A stretch of 64,000 nt of DNA from the NCBI RefSeq assembly GCF_009363715.1, contig NZ_CP045404.1, forward strand, positions 712,001-776,000, read 5' to 3'. Below the pieces are notes generated by a model, which saw only the letters and a list, made by a program, of their open reading frames with translations, searched no databases and was not told the origin of the DNA. Both the position numbers and the translations under genes were made by a program. Shown piece by piece: positions 21,729 through 31,080 of this stretch (the stretch's first letter is position 1; the number at the start of each line of letters is the position of its first letter). The DNA is from Roseovarius sp. THAF9 (GTDB taxonomy: Bacteria; Pseudomonadota; Alphaproteobacteria; Rhodobacterales; Rhodobacteraceae).

Positions 21729-21911
21729 TGTGCTGCTCCATTCCGGCACCAGGTGAGTCGAAGCTAGGCAGGGTTGGCTAACGAAGGGTTAAGCGGTCGG
21801 TGAAAATTTTCGGGATGGCATGATTTGGCAGGTTGCGTCGGCGTGTCGCTTGCCCCCGGCGCACGTGCGGCCCATAACGTGGGCAAGAATTGACAGACCA
21901 AGGAGAGCGCC

Positions 21912-22316
21912 ATGATCGGACGCCTTAACCACGTGGCAATTGCCGTGCCCGACCTCGAGGCGGCGGCGGACCAGTACCGCACCGCGCTGGGCGCCAATGT
22001 GGGCGCGCCGCAGGACGAGCCGGATCACGGGGTTACCGTGATCTTTATCGAGTTGCCGAATACCAAGATCGAGCTGCTGTATCCGTTGGGCGAGGACAGC
22101 CCGATCAACGGGTTCCTGGAAAAGAACCCGGCGGGGGGCATTCACCATGTCTGTTACGAGGTCGAGGACATCATCGCCGCGCGCGACCACCTGAAGGAAA
22201 GCGGGGCGCGGGTGCTGGGTAGCGGCGAGCCCAAGATCGGCGCGCATGGCAAGCCGGTGCTGTTCCTGCATCCCAAGGATTTCAACGGCTGTCTGGTCGA
22301 ACTGGAGCAGGTCTGA
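21912..22316 (+). CDS. mce: Methylmalonyl-CoA epimerase
   Basis: 134 residues of the VOC superfamily, starting 8 nt after AAGGAGA. Two beta-alpha-beta-beta-beta modules are visible. Expected metal ligands are H7 in LNHVAIAV, H79 in IHHVCYEV and E130 in LVELEQV. The enzyme interconverts (R)- and (S)-methylmalonyl-CoA in propionyl-CoA metabolism and the ethylmalonyl-CoA pathway. The next gene overlaps its stop codon. Confidence 0.93.
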   Translation: MIGRLNHVAIAVPDLEAAADQYRTALGANVGAPQDEPDHGVTVIFIELPNTKIELLYPLGEDSPINGFLEKNPAGGIHHVCYEVEDIIAARDHLKESGARVLGSGEPKIGAHGKPVLFLHPKDFNGCLVELEQV

Positions 22317-22594
22317 TGGGCATTGCGTCGGGTATCGTTCTGTTTCTTGTGATCTGGTTCATGACTTTCCTCGTTGCCTTGCCGATCCGGATCCAGACAC
22401 AAGGCGAGGCGGGCACGACCGTGGAGGGCACGCACAAGGGCTCGCCCGAGAAGCATCACCTGCGTAAGAAATTCAAGATCGTGACGGCGGTGGCCTTTGT
22501 GCTGTGGGCGATTGCCGCCTATATCATTCTGGGCGGGGTAATCACGGTGGAAGACATCGACTTTTTCGGCACGATGTCGGGCGCGCGGAACTGA
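22316..22594 (+). CDS. DUF1467 family membrane protein
   Basis: 92 residues. The ATG shares its A with the TGA of mce (TGATG overlap), so translation is probably coupled. Two hydrophobic helices (about 4-22 and 57-78) flank a polar loop with IRIQTQGEAG and KGSPEKHHLRKKF. DUF1467 proteins commonly follow mce in Rhodobacterales. No function is known. Confidence 0.85.
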   Translation: MGIASGIVLFLVIWFMTFLVALPIRIQTQGEAGTTVEGTHKGSPEKHHLRKKFKIVTAVAFVLWAIAAYIILGGVITVEDIDFFGTMSGARN

Positions 22595-22641
22595 GCATGT
22601 CGCTCAAAAGTGGGAACCGGTTTTGAGCTTCTCGGACATGC
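22595..22641. repeat. Nested palindromic repeat after the mce-DUF1467 operon
   Basis: Outer arms GCATGTC/GACATGC enclose an inner perfect 8-bp stem GCTCAAAA (22602-22609) with TTTTGAGC (22621-22628); the loop holds GTGGGAACCGG. It begins at the base after the stop codon. The loop resembles the AAAGTGGGAACCGGTTTT element common in alphaproteobacterial genomes. It likely ends transcription of the operon. Confidence 0.7.
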
Positions 22642-22653
22642 GGCTGCAAAGAC

Positions 22654-23112
22654 TCATAGCGGCAGGGCCGTGGTGTCCTTGATTTCCTCCATTACAAAGC
22701 TGGCCGAAACGTCGCGCATCGGCACGCGGGCGACGAGCGCCTGATAGAGGCGGTCGTAATCGGCCATGTCGGCCACGCGGGCGCGGATCAGGTAATCGAG
22801 ATCGCCGGTCATCCGGAAGACGCCCATGATTTCCGGCATGGCGCGGGTGGCGCGGGCAAATGCATCGAGCCACTCGGCGTCATGCTGGGCGGCGCGGACC
22901 TGGATGAAAACGGTGAGGCCGAGGTTCAGCTTGGCGGCATCCAGAAGCGTGACGCGGGCGCGAATGATGCCGGCCTCCTCCATCGTCTTGATGCGGCGCC
23001 AGCAGGCGTTGCGCGAAAGCCCGACGCGGGCGCCGATGTCCTCAAGGCCGAGGGCGGCGTCGCGTTGCAATTCGCGCAGGATTTTTCTGTCAAGGTTGTC
23101 GATTTTCCACAT
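22654..23112 (-). CDS. Lrp/AsnC family transcriptional regulator
   Basis: 152 residues. The N-terminal winged helix-turn-helix shows LDRKILRELQRDAALGLEDI and VGLSRNACWRRIKTMEEAGII. The C-terminal RAM ligand-binding domain has MPEIMGVFRMTGDLDYLIRARV. Family members sense amino acids and autoregulate. It diverges from the DUF6356 gene across about 110 bp of AT-rich DNA, a plausible operator for both. Confidence 0.93.
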   Translation of the reverse strand: MWKIDNLDRKILRELQRDAALGLEDIGARVGLSRNACWRRIKTMEEAGIIRARVTLLDAAKLNLGLTVFIQVRAAQHDAEWLDAFARATRAMPEIMGVFRMTGDLDYLIRARVADMADYDRLYQALVARVPMRDVSASFVMEEIKDTTALPL

Positions 23113-23226
23113 AATAGGACTTTAGTGGGAAAGTCTCGCAAATAACAAGGATTTTAGTCAAAGATTGAGAAAACGTCTCGAAGAGGTGCTGCTAGGTTGT
23201 TGAAAGCCGAACAACAGGAGGCTTCC

Positions 23227-23433
23227 ATGCTGACCCGTCTTTTCCTTTCCCATCCGCAGAAGGTCGATGAGACCTATTTGGAACATGCCCGGTTCGCGGG
23301 ATCGTTTAGCGTTAAACTATTTGTCGCCGGGGTCTGTGCCCTGGTCCATGCGGTTCTGCCCTTCGCGTTCGAGAAGACGGCCAGCCGGATGATCGCGGAG
23401 ATGTATGCCAAGACGCATGGGCGGGGAAAATAA
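23227..23433 (+). CDS. DUF6356 family small protein
   Basis: 68 residues from the ATG at 23227 preceded by CAGGAGG; the upstream in-frame start at 23197 lacks a ribosome site. It has the N-terminal FLSHPQKVDETYLEHARFAGSF pattern and one hydrophobic helix (about 31-50), then a basic tail. It is probably a small membrane-associated protein of unknown role, divergent from the Lrp gene that may control it. Confidence 0.8.
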   Translation: MLTRLFLSHPQKVDETYLEHARFAGSFSVKLFVAGVCALVHAVLPFAFEKTASRMIAEMYAKTHGRGK

Positions 23434-23443
23434 GGGCGCAGGG

Positions 23444-23467
23444 GCGCGTGGGTTTCACCCACCCGCC
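23444..23467. repeat. Short palindromic repeat, GCGTGGGT-TTC-ACCCAC type
   Basis: A perfect inverted repeat GTGGGT/ACCCAC with a 3-nt loop lies between the convergent DUF6356 and YitT genes. Second copy of the unit seen at 16852 and 31724. Confidence 0.65.
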
Positions 23468-23471
23468 GGAT

Positions 23472-24086
23472 TTAGTTCGCAATATAGCGCTTGCGGTTAT
23501 GGTTAAAGGTGATCACGAGGTTGAGCACCAATGCGCCCAAGAGCGACCAGCCCACCACGCTGAGCGGGAACAGGAGCGCGGCGACCGTGAAGATCACGGC
23601 GTCGGTCATCAGCTGGACGTAGCCCGCGCGGAAGCCTGTCTTCTCCTGCACCCAGAAGGCCACGACGCCAAGCCCGCCGAGCGAGCTTTTGTGGCGAAAC
23701 ATCGCTAGAAGCCCCATGCCGACCGTCGCGCCGAAGATCACCGCGCCGAGGGCGGGGTGCAGGTGGTCGATGGTGAAGCCGAGCGGAAGGAGATCGGTGA
23801 CAACAGAGAGCAGCGCGACCGAGACGAGTGATTTCACGGTGAATTCCAGCCCGAGCTTGCCATAGGCCAGCGCGTAGAAGGGCAGGTTGATGAGGAAAAA
23901 GACCACGCCGAAGGACCACCCCGAAAGATAGCTGAGGATAACGGCCACGCCGGCGGTCTGGCCGGTGATAAGGCCCACGGTCGTTAGGATGTGGATGCCG
24001 ACCCCGCAGAGGATCACGCCGAGGGCGATGCCTTGGGTGTCTTCGATCGGGGAATGGGGTACGGTGGGAGGGTCGGTGCTGTTCAT
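23472..24086 (-). CDS. YitT family membrane protein
   Basis: 204 residues from the ATG at 24086 (MNSTDPPTVPHSPIEDTQG); the alternative ATG at 24116 adds 10 residues. Five hydrophobic segments are visible, with the YitT pattern GITAGQTAG-like (GLITGQTAGVAVILSYLSG) and FKSSLGGLG-like (HKSSLGGLGVVAFWVQEKTG) motifs. A membrane protein of unknown substrate; transport is suggested by the family but not proven. Confidence 0.85.
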   Translation of the reverse strand: MNSTDPPTVPHSPIEDTQGIALGVILCGVGIHILTTVGLITGQTAGVAVILSYLSGWSFGVVFFLINLPFYALAYGKLGLEFTVKSLVSVALLSVVTDLLPLGFTIDHLHPALGAVIFGATVGMGLLAMFRHKSSLGGLGVVAFWVQEKTGFRAGYVQLMTDAVIFTVAALLFPLSVVGWSLLGALVLNLVITFNHNRKRYIAN

Positions 24087-24203
24087 CCGGGTGAGATAGG
24101 GCAGGCAGGCTGTCATTTCCACGCAGACGTGCCGCGATGCCCCCGTCTTTCGGGCCGATGCCGGATAAAGTTGCGTATCGTTCAAAGGTTGGACAGGTCT
24201 TGT

Positions 24204-24240
24204 AAAAAAAGCCGCCCCGGTGTCCGGCCGGGGCGGCTTT
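24204..24240 (-). terminator. Rho-independent terminator of icd
   Basis: On the minus strand a perfect 10-bp GC stem (arms 24211-24220 and 24228-24237) is followed by seven T residues, 22 nt after the icd stop. This is one of the clearest terminators in the window. Confidence 0.92.
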
Positions 24241-24261
24241 GATTTTACTATAGGCGGCCGG

Positions 24262-26469
24262 TTATTTGCCGATGATGCCATTCAGCGTGGGGCTGGGGCG
24301 CATCACGGCTGCAAGGCGGCCTTCGTCGGGGTGGTAGTAGCCGCCGATATCCGCCGGGCTGCCCTGGGCCGCGGCGAGTTCCGAGACGATCTGGGCCTCG
24401 TTCTCGGCCAGCGCCTCGGCCATCGGCGCGAATTCCTCGGCCAGTTTGGGATCTTTAGTTTGCGCGGCCAGCGCCTCGGCCCAGTAGCGGGCGAACCAGT
24501 AGTGGCTGTCGCGGTTGTCGGGCTCGCCGACTTTGCGCGAGGGCGAGCGGTTGTGGTCGAGGATGCCTTGGGTGGCTTCCTCGATGGTCTCGCCGAGGAT
24601 GCGGGCGCGAGCGTTGTCTTTGGTCTCGCCCAGGAACTTGAAGCTTTCGCCAAGAGCGCAGAACTCGCCAAGGCTGTCCCAGCGCAGATGGTTTTCCGAC
24701 TGCAACTGCTGAACGTGCTTGGGCGCGGAGCCGCCAGCGCCGGTCTCGAACAGGCCGCCACCATTCATCAGCTTCACGATCGACAGCATCTTGGCCGAGG
24801 TGGCCAGTTCGAGGATCGGGAAGAGGTCGGTGAGGTAGTCGCGCAGCACGTTGCCGGTGATGGCGATGGTGTTTTCGCCCTTGGTAATGGTTTCCAGTGA
24901 CGCGCGGGTGGCCTCGCGCGGGGCCATGATCTCGAACTTGTCGGCGACGCCTTTGGATTCGAGGATGGGCTTCACGAAGGAAATCAGCTCGGCATCGTGG
25001 GCGCGATTTTCATCGAGCCAGAAGATCGCGCGGTAGCCCGTGGCCTTCTGACGTTCGATGGCGAGGTTAACCCAATCCTCGATCGGGGCCTTGCGGGCCG
25101 AGGCGGAACGCCAGATGTCGCCTTTCTTCACGTCATGCGAATGCAGCACGGTGCCGTCGTCGAGGATCATCTTGACGGTGCCGTCCTCGGGGATCTCGAA
25201 GGTGGTGGGGTGGGAGCCGTATTCCTCGGCTTTTTGCGCCATGAGGCCCAGGTTCTGAACGGTGCCAGCGGTGGCGGGGTCCAGTTTTCCGTTTTCCTTG
25301 AAGAACTTGATGGTCTCGTCATAGACCGGCGCGTAAGAGCTGTCGGGGATGACGCAGACGGCGTCGTGTTCCTTGTTGTCCGGGCCCCAGCCCTTGCCGC
25401 CCGAGCGGATGAGCGCGGGCATGGAGGCGTCGATGATGACGTCGGACGGCACGTGCAGGTTGGTGATGCCGCGGTCGCTGTCGACCATGTACATGGGCGG
25501 GCGCGCGGCACGGCAGTCCTCGATGGCGGCCATGATTTCGGCGTCGTCCTTCACGCGCTCCAAAAGGTCGCCCATGCCGGAGGCGGGGTTTACGCCCAGC
25601 TCCTTCATCCGGTCGCCGTATTTGTCGAACACCGGTTTCAGCCATTCCTTGACCGCGTGGCCGAAGATGATGGGGTCGGAGACCTTCATCATGGTGGCCT
25701 TCATGTGGAGGGAAAAGAGCACGCCCTCTTCCTTGGTCTTTTGGATCTCGTTGGCGAGGAAGGCGTCGAGGGCCGAGGCACTCATGTAGGTGGCGTCCAC
25801 GACAGTGCCGGCGGGATAGCTGACGCCGTCCTTGAGGACGGTTTCGCCGTTGGTGCCTTCGAGCACGATTTTCGCGGTGGCGGCGCCGTCGAGCGTGGCG
25901 GATTTCTCGTTCGAGAAAAAGTCGTTGGCGTCCATCGAGGCCACGCGCGTCTTGCTGTCCGACGACCAGTCGCCCATGCGGTGCGGGTTGTTCTGGGCGT
26001 ATTTCTTGACCGGCGCGGCGGCGCGGCGGTCGGAGTTGCCTTCGCGCAGGACGGGGTTCACAGCCGAGCCCTTGATCGCGTCATAGCGGGCGCGGACCTC
26101 TTTTTCTTCGTCGGTTTCCGGCGTCTCGGGGTAATCGGGAATATTATAGCCCTGACCCTGAAGTTCGCGCACGGCGGCGACGAGCTGTGGCACGGAGGCC
26201 GAGATGTTGGGCAGCTTGATGACGTTGGCGCCGGGTTGCTTGACCAGTTCGCCCAAGGCGGCGAGGTCGTCGGAGACGCGCTGGTCGTCTTTCAGGTGAT
26301 CGGGGAAGGTGGCGAGGATGCGCCCCGCCAGCGAGATGTCGCGGGTGCCGACGGTGATGTCGGCGGCGGTGGCGAAACTTTGGATGATGGGCAGGAGGGA
26401 CGCGCTGGCCAGCTCGGGGGCCTCGTCGACCTTGGTGTAGACGATATCGGGATTGGAGGTGTCGGCCAT
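24262..26469 (-). CDS. icd: NADP-dependent isocitrate dehydrogenase, monomeric type
   Basis: 735 residues from the ATG at 26469 ([18 protein letters not shown]), preceded by AAAGG. Length and sequence are those of the monomeric IDH family, unrelated in size to the 45-kDa dimeric enzyme. Characteristic blocks are [29 protein letters not shown] broken around residues 370-400, [14 protein letters not shown] and [20 protein letters not shown]. It converts isocitrate to 2-oxoglutarate in the TCA cycle with NADPH production. Single-gene unit with its own terminator. Confidence 0.96.
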   Translation of the reverse strand: MADTSNPDIVYTKVDEAPELASASLLPIIQSFATAADITVGTRDISLAGRILATFPDHLKDDQRVSDDLAALGELVKQPGANVIKLPNISASVPQLVAAVRELQGQGYNIPDYPETPETDEEKEVRARYDAIKGSAVNPVLREGNSDRRAAAPVKKYAQNNPHRMGDWSSDSKTRVASMDANDFFSNEKSATLDGAATAKIVLEGTNGETVLKDGVSYPAGTVVDATYMSASALDAFLANEIQKTKEEGVLFSLHMKATMMKVSDPIIFGHAVKEWLKPVFDKYGDRMKELGVNPASGMGDLLERVKDDAEIMAAIEDCRAARPPMYMVDSDRGITNLHVPSDVIIDASMPALIRSGGKGWGPDNKEHDAVCVIPDSSYAPVYDETIKFFKENGKLDPATAGTVQNLGLMAQKAEEYGSHPTTFEIPEDGTVKMILDDGTVLHSHDVKKGDIWRSASARKAPIEDWVNLAIERQKATGYRAIFWLDENRAHDAELISFVKPILESKGVADKFEIMAPREATRASLETITKGENTIAITGNVLRDYLTDLFPILELATSAKMLSIVKLMNGGGLFETGAGGSAPKHVQQLQSENHLRWDSLGEFCALGESFKFLGETKDNARARILGETIEEATQGILDHNRSPSRKVGEPDNRDSHYWFARYWAEALAAQTKDPKLAEEFAPMAEALAENEAQIVSELAAAQGSPADIGGYYHPDEGRLAAVMRPSPTLNGIIGK

Positions 26470-26584
26470 CGGAAATACCTTTCGATCAGGACATGACAAA
26501 GCGTGAGTCTTGCGCGCGTCATAGACCATGAAAGCGGTTTTGACCAGACGGTATGCGACAGTATACCGATTAAATTGTCGGCGG

Positions 26585-27823
26585 TCAGTGTACGGGGCTT
26601 TGCTCTCGGTCCAGCTTGCGCATGAATTGGGTTAGCAGGAGCGCCAAGCTGGCGAAGATCGCGACACCGATCAAGAGTGGCAGGGGGGTGCCGTTGAAGG
26701 CGAGGCCCACCGGGACGGCCAGCAGGATCGAGCCAACGGTAGCGAGACCGGCGGTGATCGAGGCAGCCATGCCCGCAATATGACCCAGCGGTTCCAGCGC
26801 GAGGGCGTTGAGGTTGCCCAAGGTCAGACCGATCTGGAAGAACACCGTGACCTGCCAGACGAAGTAGACCGGGAAGCTGCCGTAGCCGGAAAGGAAAGCG
26901 GCCAACACTGCGAGGGTCAGCCCGGACTCGATCATCAGGGCCATCTGGATCAGGCGGCGCATGCCCAGCCGCATCACGAGAGCGGCGTTCACGACGCTGC
27001 CGACTGCAGCGACGGCGGCAATGGCGGCGAACCAGAAGGGAAATTCCTCGGCCCGGTCATAGGTGACGTCCATGATCTGCTGGATCGAGCTGATCGAGGA
27101 AAAGAGCATGGCAAAGCAAAGCGTCTGCACGGCCATGGACAGGCGCACCATGGGATAGCGGAAGACCTCGGCGGCGGCGCCCAACAGCTTTTGCGGGCGG
27201 AAGGCGACGCGGCGGTCATGAGGCAAAGGTTCGGGCAGGCGGGCGGCCATCCAGAGCACGCTGATGCCCGAGAAGACGAGGAAAGAGACGAAGATGCCGC
27301 GCCATTCATAGAGTGCTATGATGCCTGCGCCCGCCATTGGGGCGATGGCAGGGACAAGGGTGAAGACCAGCATGATGAAGCTCATCAGCCGGGCCATTTC
27401 GCGGCCCTTGTAGAGATCGCGGATTATGGCCATGGCGACGACCCGCGCCGCGGCGGCGCCCAGCCCCTGCAGCACGCGGGCGGCCAACACTGTTTCGAGC
27501 GTAGGCGCCAGAAGGGCCAGCAGCGCACCGGCGCAATAGACGCCCGCGCCGTAGATGATGACCCGCTTGCGGCCGTAGGCATCGGACAGCGCGCCGACGA
27601 AGAACGTGCCAACGCCGAGGCCCAGCACGAAGCTGCCGATCACCAGCTGCGCCTGGTTCGGCGCGTCGGGCGACAGCTCGGCCCCGATGGCGGGCAGGGC
27701 GGGCAGCATGGCGTCGATGGTATAGGCGACCGTGGCCACCAGCATCGCCATCATCGCCACGAATTCGGCCCGTCCGATGACGGGTGCGGCGGAGGCGGCG
27801 GGATGGTCGGTGGGGGCGGTCAT
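26585..27823 (-). CDS. MFS transporter, Bcr/CflA drug-resistance type
   Basis: 412 residues with about 12 membrane helices. The first helix region [16 protein letters not shown] and the loop [12 protein letters not shown] (motif A) are typical of the Bcr/CflA subfamily, proton-driven exporters of bicyclomycin, sulfonamides, chloramphenicol-like drugs or cysteine. The [21 protein letters not shown] segment is the subfamily's motif C region. Substrate here unknown. Confidence 0.9.
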   Translation of the reverse strand: MTAPTDHPAASAAPVIGRAEFVAMMAMLVATVAYTIDAMLPALPAIGAELSPDAPNQAQLVIGSFVLGLGVGTFFVGALSDAYGRKRVIIYGAGVYCAGALLALLAPTLETVLAARVLQGLGAAAARVVAMAIIRDLYKGREMARLMSFIMLVFTLVPAIAPMAGAGIIALYEWRGIFVSFLVFSGISVLWMAARLPEPLPHDRRVAFRPQKLLGAAAEVFRYPMVRLSMAVQTLCFAMLFSSISSIQQIMDVTYDRAEEFPFWFAAIAAVAAVGSVVNAALVMRLGMRRLIQMALMIESGLTLAVLAAFLSGYGSFPVYFVWQVTVFFQIGLTLGNLNALALEPLGHIAGMAASITAGLATVGSILLAVPVGLAFNGTPLPLLIGVAIFASLALLLTQFMRKLDREQSPVH

Positions 27824-27902
27824 GACCGGGCGCTATCACGGTGCCGGGATGTGCGCCAGAGCGAGGCATGCACAGAGAGGGGGCCGTTTTCGCACAGCCC
27901 TG

Positions 27903-28271
27903 TCAGTCGTCGGGGCGGCGGTCGATATTGGCTTGTGAGCGTTCCTCGTCCGAAGGGCGGGGCGGGCCATGATGCAGCTTGCCCACCAGCCATTCGGTGT
28001 GTTCCTCGCGCTTGCGCATGGCGAAGGCGCCGATCTGTTGCACGGCGATGGCAAAGACGCCAAGGCCCACGAAAATAAAGACCGTGGTGCCGATCTTGCC
28101 CGCCGCCGTGGCCGGAACGAGGCTGCCGTAGCCCACGGTCGAAAGGGTGATGACGGTGAAGAAATAGCTGTCGAGCCAACTCCATCCTTCGATGTAGTGA
28201 AAGAACACAGTGCCGCCGAGGATGATGCCAGGCAGGGTCGAGAGTAGCAAAAGAAGTCGCAATCCGCGCAT
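27903..28271 (-). CDS. Small two-helix potassium channel family protein
   Basis: 122 residues from the ATG at 28271 (MRGLRLLLLLSTLPG). Helix 1 (about 4-24), a pore loop with selectivity filter TVGYG in VITLSTVGYGSLVPATAAGKI, and helix 2 (about 68-90) give the minimal K+ channel layout. A charged tail with KREEHTEW follows. It begins 1 nt downstream of the stop of the frameshifted hydrolase gene and would be cotranscribed with it. No RCK gating domain is present. Confidence 0.88.
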   Translation of the reverse strand: MRGLRLLLLLSTLPGIILGGTVFFHYIEGWSWLDSYFFTVITLSTVGYGSLVPATAAGKIGTTVFIFVGLGVFAIAVQQIGAFAMRKREEHTEWLVGKLHHGPPRPSDEERSQANIDRRPDD

Positions 28272-28272
28272 G

Positions 28273-28748
28273 TCAGCCCTCCATTCGGTGTCGCCCTCCC
28301 CAAAGGAACAGGGCTGCCGCCCAAATGGCAAGCTCTGCGAGGAAAATCGGGTGCAGGATAAAGCTGAGGATCCAGTGGCTGTGGACGGCGGGAACGGTGA
28401 CGAGGTGGAAGAAACGGTCCGAGTATGGCCAGAGCCACTTGATGTCGCCTGCCAAGGTGTCGAGCAGCAGGTGCACGATGATCGAGGCGAAGAACGCGAA
28501 CGCCGGGCGAGACCAGCAAGGACCGCGCGACGCGGCAGTGGCAGAAAGATGGCGGCGATCGCCGCCCAGAAGGCGGGTATGTGGACCCAGTAGTGATGAT
28601 GGTGCAAGGCACGGTCGTCCACAAGGTAGAACCAGATCAGATCGAGGTCGGGCAGGATGCCACCAAGCATAGCGGACCAGAGGACCGGCCCCGAGTGGGC
28701 GAAGGCGCGGCCAGTGACGTAGCCGGCGGGCAGATGGGCGGTAATCAT
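28273..28748 (-). pseudogene. Membrane-bound metal-dependent hydrolase-like gene, frameshifted
   Basis: The N-terminal part, in one frame from the ATG at 28748, reads MITAHLPAGYVTGRAF with GGILPDLDLIWFYLVD and the histidine cluster HHHHYWVHIPAFW, as in YdjM/DUF457-like inner membrane proteins. From about 28510 the matching continuation is in the next frame: AFAFFASIIVHLLLDTLAGDIKWLWPYS and so on to a TGA at 28273-28275. A single missing base near 28505-28545 would restore a protein of about 158 residues. As sequenced, the first frame runs on into the channel gene. It is either a real pseudogene, a programmed shift (no slippery site seen) or a sequencing error. Confidence 0.75.
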
Positions 28749-28849
28749 GGCCGCAGCCTGGGCCGGTCAGTGCGGATTAGTTTCGCAGCGATTCATGATT
28801 TTTCGCGGATCGCCTGCGCCGTTTGCACGTTCATGGGCGTCGCGGCGGT

Positions 28850-29500
28850 TCAGGCCTCGGATTCGTTTTCGAGGTTATCGACGATCTCGTCGATGACCTT
28901 GATCCAGAGGTCGGGAGCCTGACAGCCCGGCACGGCATGCTTGCCTGCGACGATGAAGCAGGGCACGCCGGTGACGCCCATTTCGCGGAAGGCCTCGTCG
29001 CGGCCCGCGATGCCTTCGATATCGGCGTCTGAGGCCAGTAGTTTCTGGACCACGGCGGCGTCCATCTCGGCGCTGTCGGCGATATCGCCCAGAACCTCGT
29101 GATCGCTGATATCGCGCCCGTCTTGGAAATAGGCGCGGAAGAGCGACATGGCGACGGCCATCTGGCGGCCCTCGATGCCCGCCCAGTGGATCAGGCGGTG
29201 GGCGTCCATCGTGTTGGGCGTGCGGGTGATCTTGTCGAAATTGATCGTCAGCCCCTCGGCCTCGGCCCGTTCGGCGATGGGGGCGTAGGCCTGAACCGCG
29301 CCCTCTTTGCCGCCGAACTTTGCTTCGAGGTATTCGCGCCGGTCCATGCCCTCGGGCGGCATGTCGGGATTGAGCTGGAACGGATGCCATTCGATCTCGA
29401 ACGGGTGGCCGGGGCGTTCGGCCAGCGCCTTGTCGAGGCAGGCCTTGCCGATATAGCACCACGGGCAGATCGGGTCGGAGACGATATCAAGCTTGACCAT
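28850..29500 (-). CDS. DsbA family oxidoreductase (FrnE-like)
   Basis: 216 residues from the ATG at 29500, with AAGGACC upstream. The thioredoxin-fold active site is C12-P-W-C15 in VSDPICPWCYIG. The FrnE-type features KFGGKEGAVQAY, TPNTMDAHRLIHWA and GVTGVPCFIVAGKHAVPGCQ (cis-proline in TGVP) follow. There is no signal peptide, so it is likely cytoplasmic. Its start overlaps the end of the acyl-CoA synthetase gene by 14 bp, implying a shared transcript. A disulfide or glutathione-linked role is inferred. Confidence 0.9.
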   Translation of the reverse strand: MVKLDIVSDPICPWCYIGKACLDKALAERPGHPFEIEWHPFQLNPDMPPEGMDRREYLEAKFGGKEGAVQAYAPIAERAEAEGLTINFDKITRTPNTMDAHRLIHWAGIEGRQMAVAMSLFRAYFQDGRDISDHEVLGDIADSAEMDAAVVQKLLASDADIEGIAGRDEAFREMGVTGVPCFIVAGKHAVPGCQAPDLWIKVIDEIVDNLENESEA

Positions 29501-31013
29501 GCAGGTCCTTGTAGATCGGCCGCAGGGCGCGGCGCAGGAGTTTTCCGTTGGCGCCTGTGGGCAGCGCGTCGAGGTGGAAGAAACCACGGGGGCGCTTGTA
29601 GGCGGCGAGGTTGTCGTTGACATAGGCCTTGAGCGCGTCCTCGGCAACCGGGGCGGGGGCGGTGTAGAAGGCCATGATAAGGCGGGCGTCCTCTTTGACC
29701 TCGATCTCGGTTACGGCGGATTGGGTGATGTCGGGGTGGGCGTTCAGGACCGCCTCGACCTCCATGGGCGACACGCGGAAGCCGCCGGCGTTCATCATGT
29801 CGTCCGAGCGTCCCAGATAGGTGATATCGCCTTCGGGGGACATCACGCCCTGATCGCCGGTAACAAACCAGTCGCCCTGGAAGCGGTCTGCGGTTTCCTT
29901 GGGCTCGTTCAGGTATCCCAGCATCAGGCCTGGGTCGGAGCGGTGGATGGCAATGGTGCCTTCCTCGCCCACGGGGACCGGGCCGTCTGGGCCGATCAGC
30001 GCGACGTTGCGGCCCGGCTGGGGGCGGCCCAGCGTGCCGGGGGCAGCGGGGTGATCGGGGCAGCCTGAGATGAAGGTGGAGCATTCGGACATACCGTAGG
30101 CCTCAAAAAGAGGCGTACCGGTCGCCTCGCGCCAATGGGCGTCGATTGTGGCGGAGAGCTTTTCGCCGGCGGTCAGGCCGTGGCGGAGTTTCGGCAGGTC
30201 GAATGTCTTGCCGGGGGTGACGAACTTGCGGAAGACGCCCGGGGCGGCGGCGAAGATGGTGGCGTCGTGGCGCTTCATCAGCAGCGGCAGTTGGTCGGGC
30301 GTGACGGAGGTGGCCGGGATGAGGGCGGTGGCCCCTGCCGTCCAAGGGTCCATCAGGCCGGTGCCGAGTGTGTAGGTCCAGTTGAACGCGCCCGCGTGCA
30401 TCAGGCGGTCGTCCTGGCGCAGGCCGTACCAGCCGTCGACCATCATCTGCCGCGCCCAGATGGCACGATGGGCGTGCATGACCGCGCGGGGCGTGCCGGA
30501 GGTGCCGGAGGTGTAGATGATGTAGGCAAGCCGGTCGGGATCGCCCATGTCGAACGCGGCCGGGGTGTTGTCATGCATGGCGCGCAGTGCGTCCGTGCCG
30601 ATGACGGGGATATCCGTCTCGGGACAAGGGATGTCGGCGCCCCGCAGGATGGCTTTTGGTTCCGTGGTCTTGAGGATGCCGGCGACCTCGCGCGCGGTCA
30701 GTTGCGAGGAAGTGGGGATGGGCACGAGACCGACGGCGATGGCGCCAAGATACGCGATGGGAAAGTCGACCGTGTTGCCGAGGCGCATGAGGACACGGTC
30801 GCTAGGTGCAAGGCCATGCTCCAAAAGGCCCGCGCCGGTGCCCAGGACAGCGGATTTCAGGCGCGCAAAGCTGTAGCGCTCGGAGCCCGAGAGCCCGAGG
30901 ATTGCCAGCGCGATCTTGTCGGGCAAGTCGTCGGCATGGCGCAATACATGAGCGGCCAGGTTGAAAGGCGCTGGGCAGGGCGGAAAGGCGGTGGTGTCGG
31001 TCTCGGAGCGCAT
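29487..31013 (-). CDS. Acyl-CoA synthetase, AMP-binding (benzoate/2-aminobenzoate-CoA ligase-like)
   Basis: 508 residues from the ATG at 31013; upstream in-frame codons to 31280 lie in the divergent regulator's region and are not used. ANL-family motifs: A3 YTSGTSGTPRAVMHAH, A5 YGMSECSTF, A7 FVTGDQG and the C-terminal catalytic lysine in ANGKLLRRAL. It activates a carboxylate as acyl-AMP and transfers it to CoA. The divergent XRE-cupin regulator 67 bp away is the likely controller. Substrate could be aromatic or short/medium chain; not decidable here. Confidence 0.9.
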   Translation of the reverse strand: MRSETDTTAFPPCPAPFNLAAHVLRHADDLPDKIALAILGLSGSERYSFARLKSAVLGTGAGLLEHGLAPSDRVLMRLGNTVDFPIAYLGAIAVGLVPIPTSSQLTAREVAGILKTTEPKAILRGADIPCPETDIPVIGTDALRAMHDNTPAAFDMGDPDRLAYIIYTSGTSGTPRAVMHAHRAIWARQMMVDGWYGLRQDDRLMHAGAFNWTYTLGTGLMDPWTAGATALIPATSVTPDQLPLLMKRHDATIFAAAPGVFRKFVTPGKTFDLPKLRHGLTAGEKLSATIDAHWREATGTPLFEAYGMSECSTFISGCPDHPAAPGTLGRPQPGRNVALIGPDGPVPVGEEGTIAIHRSDPGLMLGYLNEPKETADRFQGDWFVTGDQGVMSPEGDITYLGRSDDMMNAGGFRVSPMEVEAVLNAHPDITQSAVTEIEVKEDARLIMAFYTAPAPVAEDALKAYVNDNLAAYKRPRGFFHLDALPTGANGKLLRRALRPIYKDLHGQA

Positions 31014-31080
31014 GGCCCGGAGGATTATGGCTGCCACGGCGAAGTTGCAAGCCATGGCGGCGCTGCGTATAGCGTAGGAT

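Noticed and set aside
27903..28748. 281-residue hydrolase-channel fusion
   Set aside because: The middle is out of frame for both domains; explained by a one-base frameshift plus a separate channel start at 28271.
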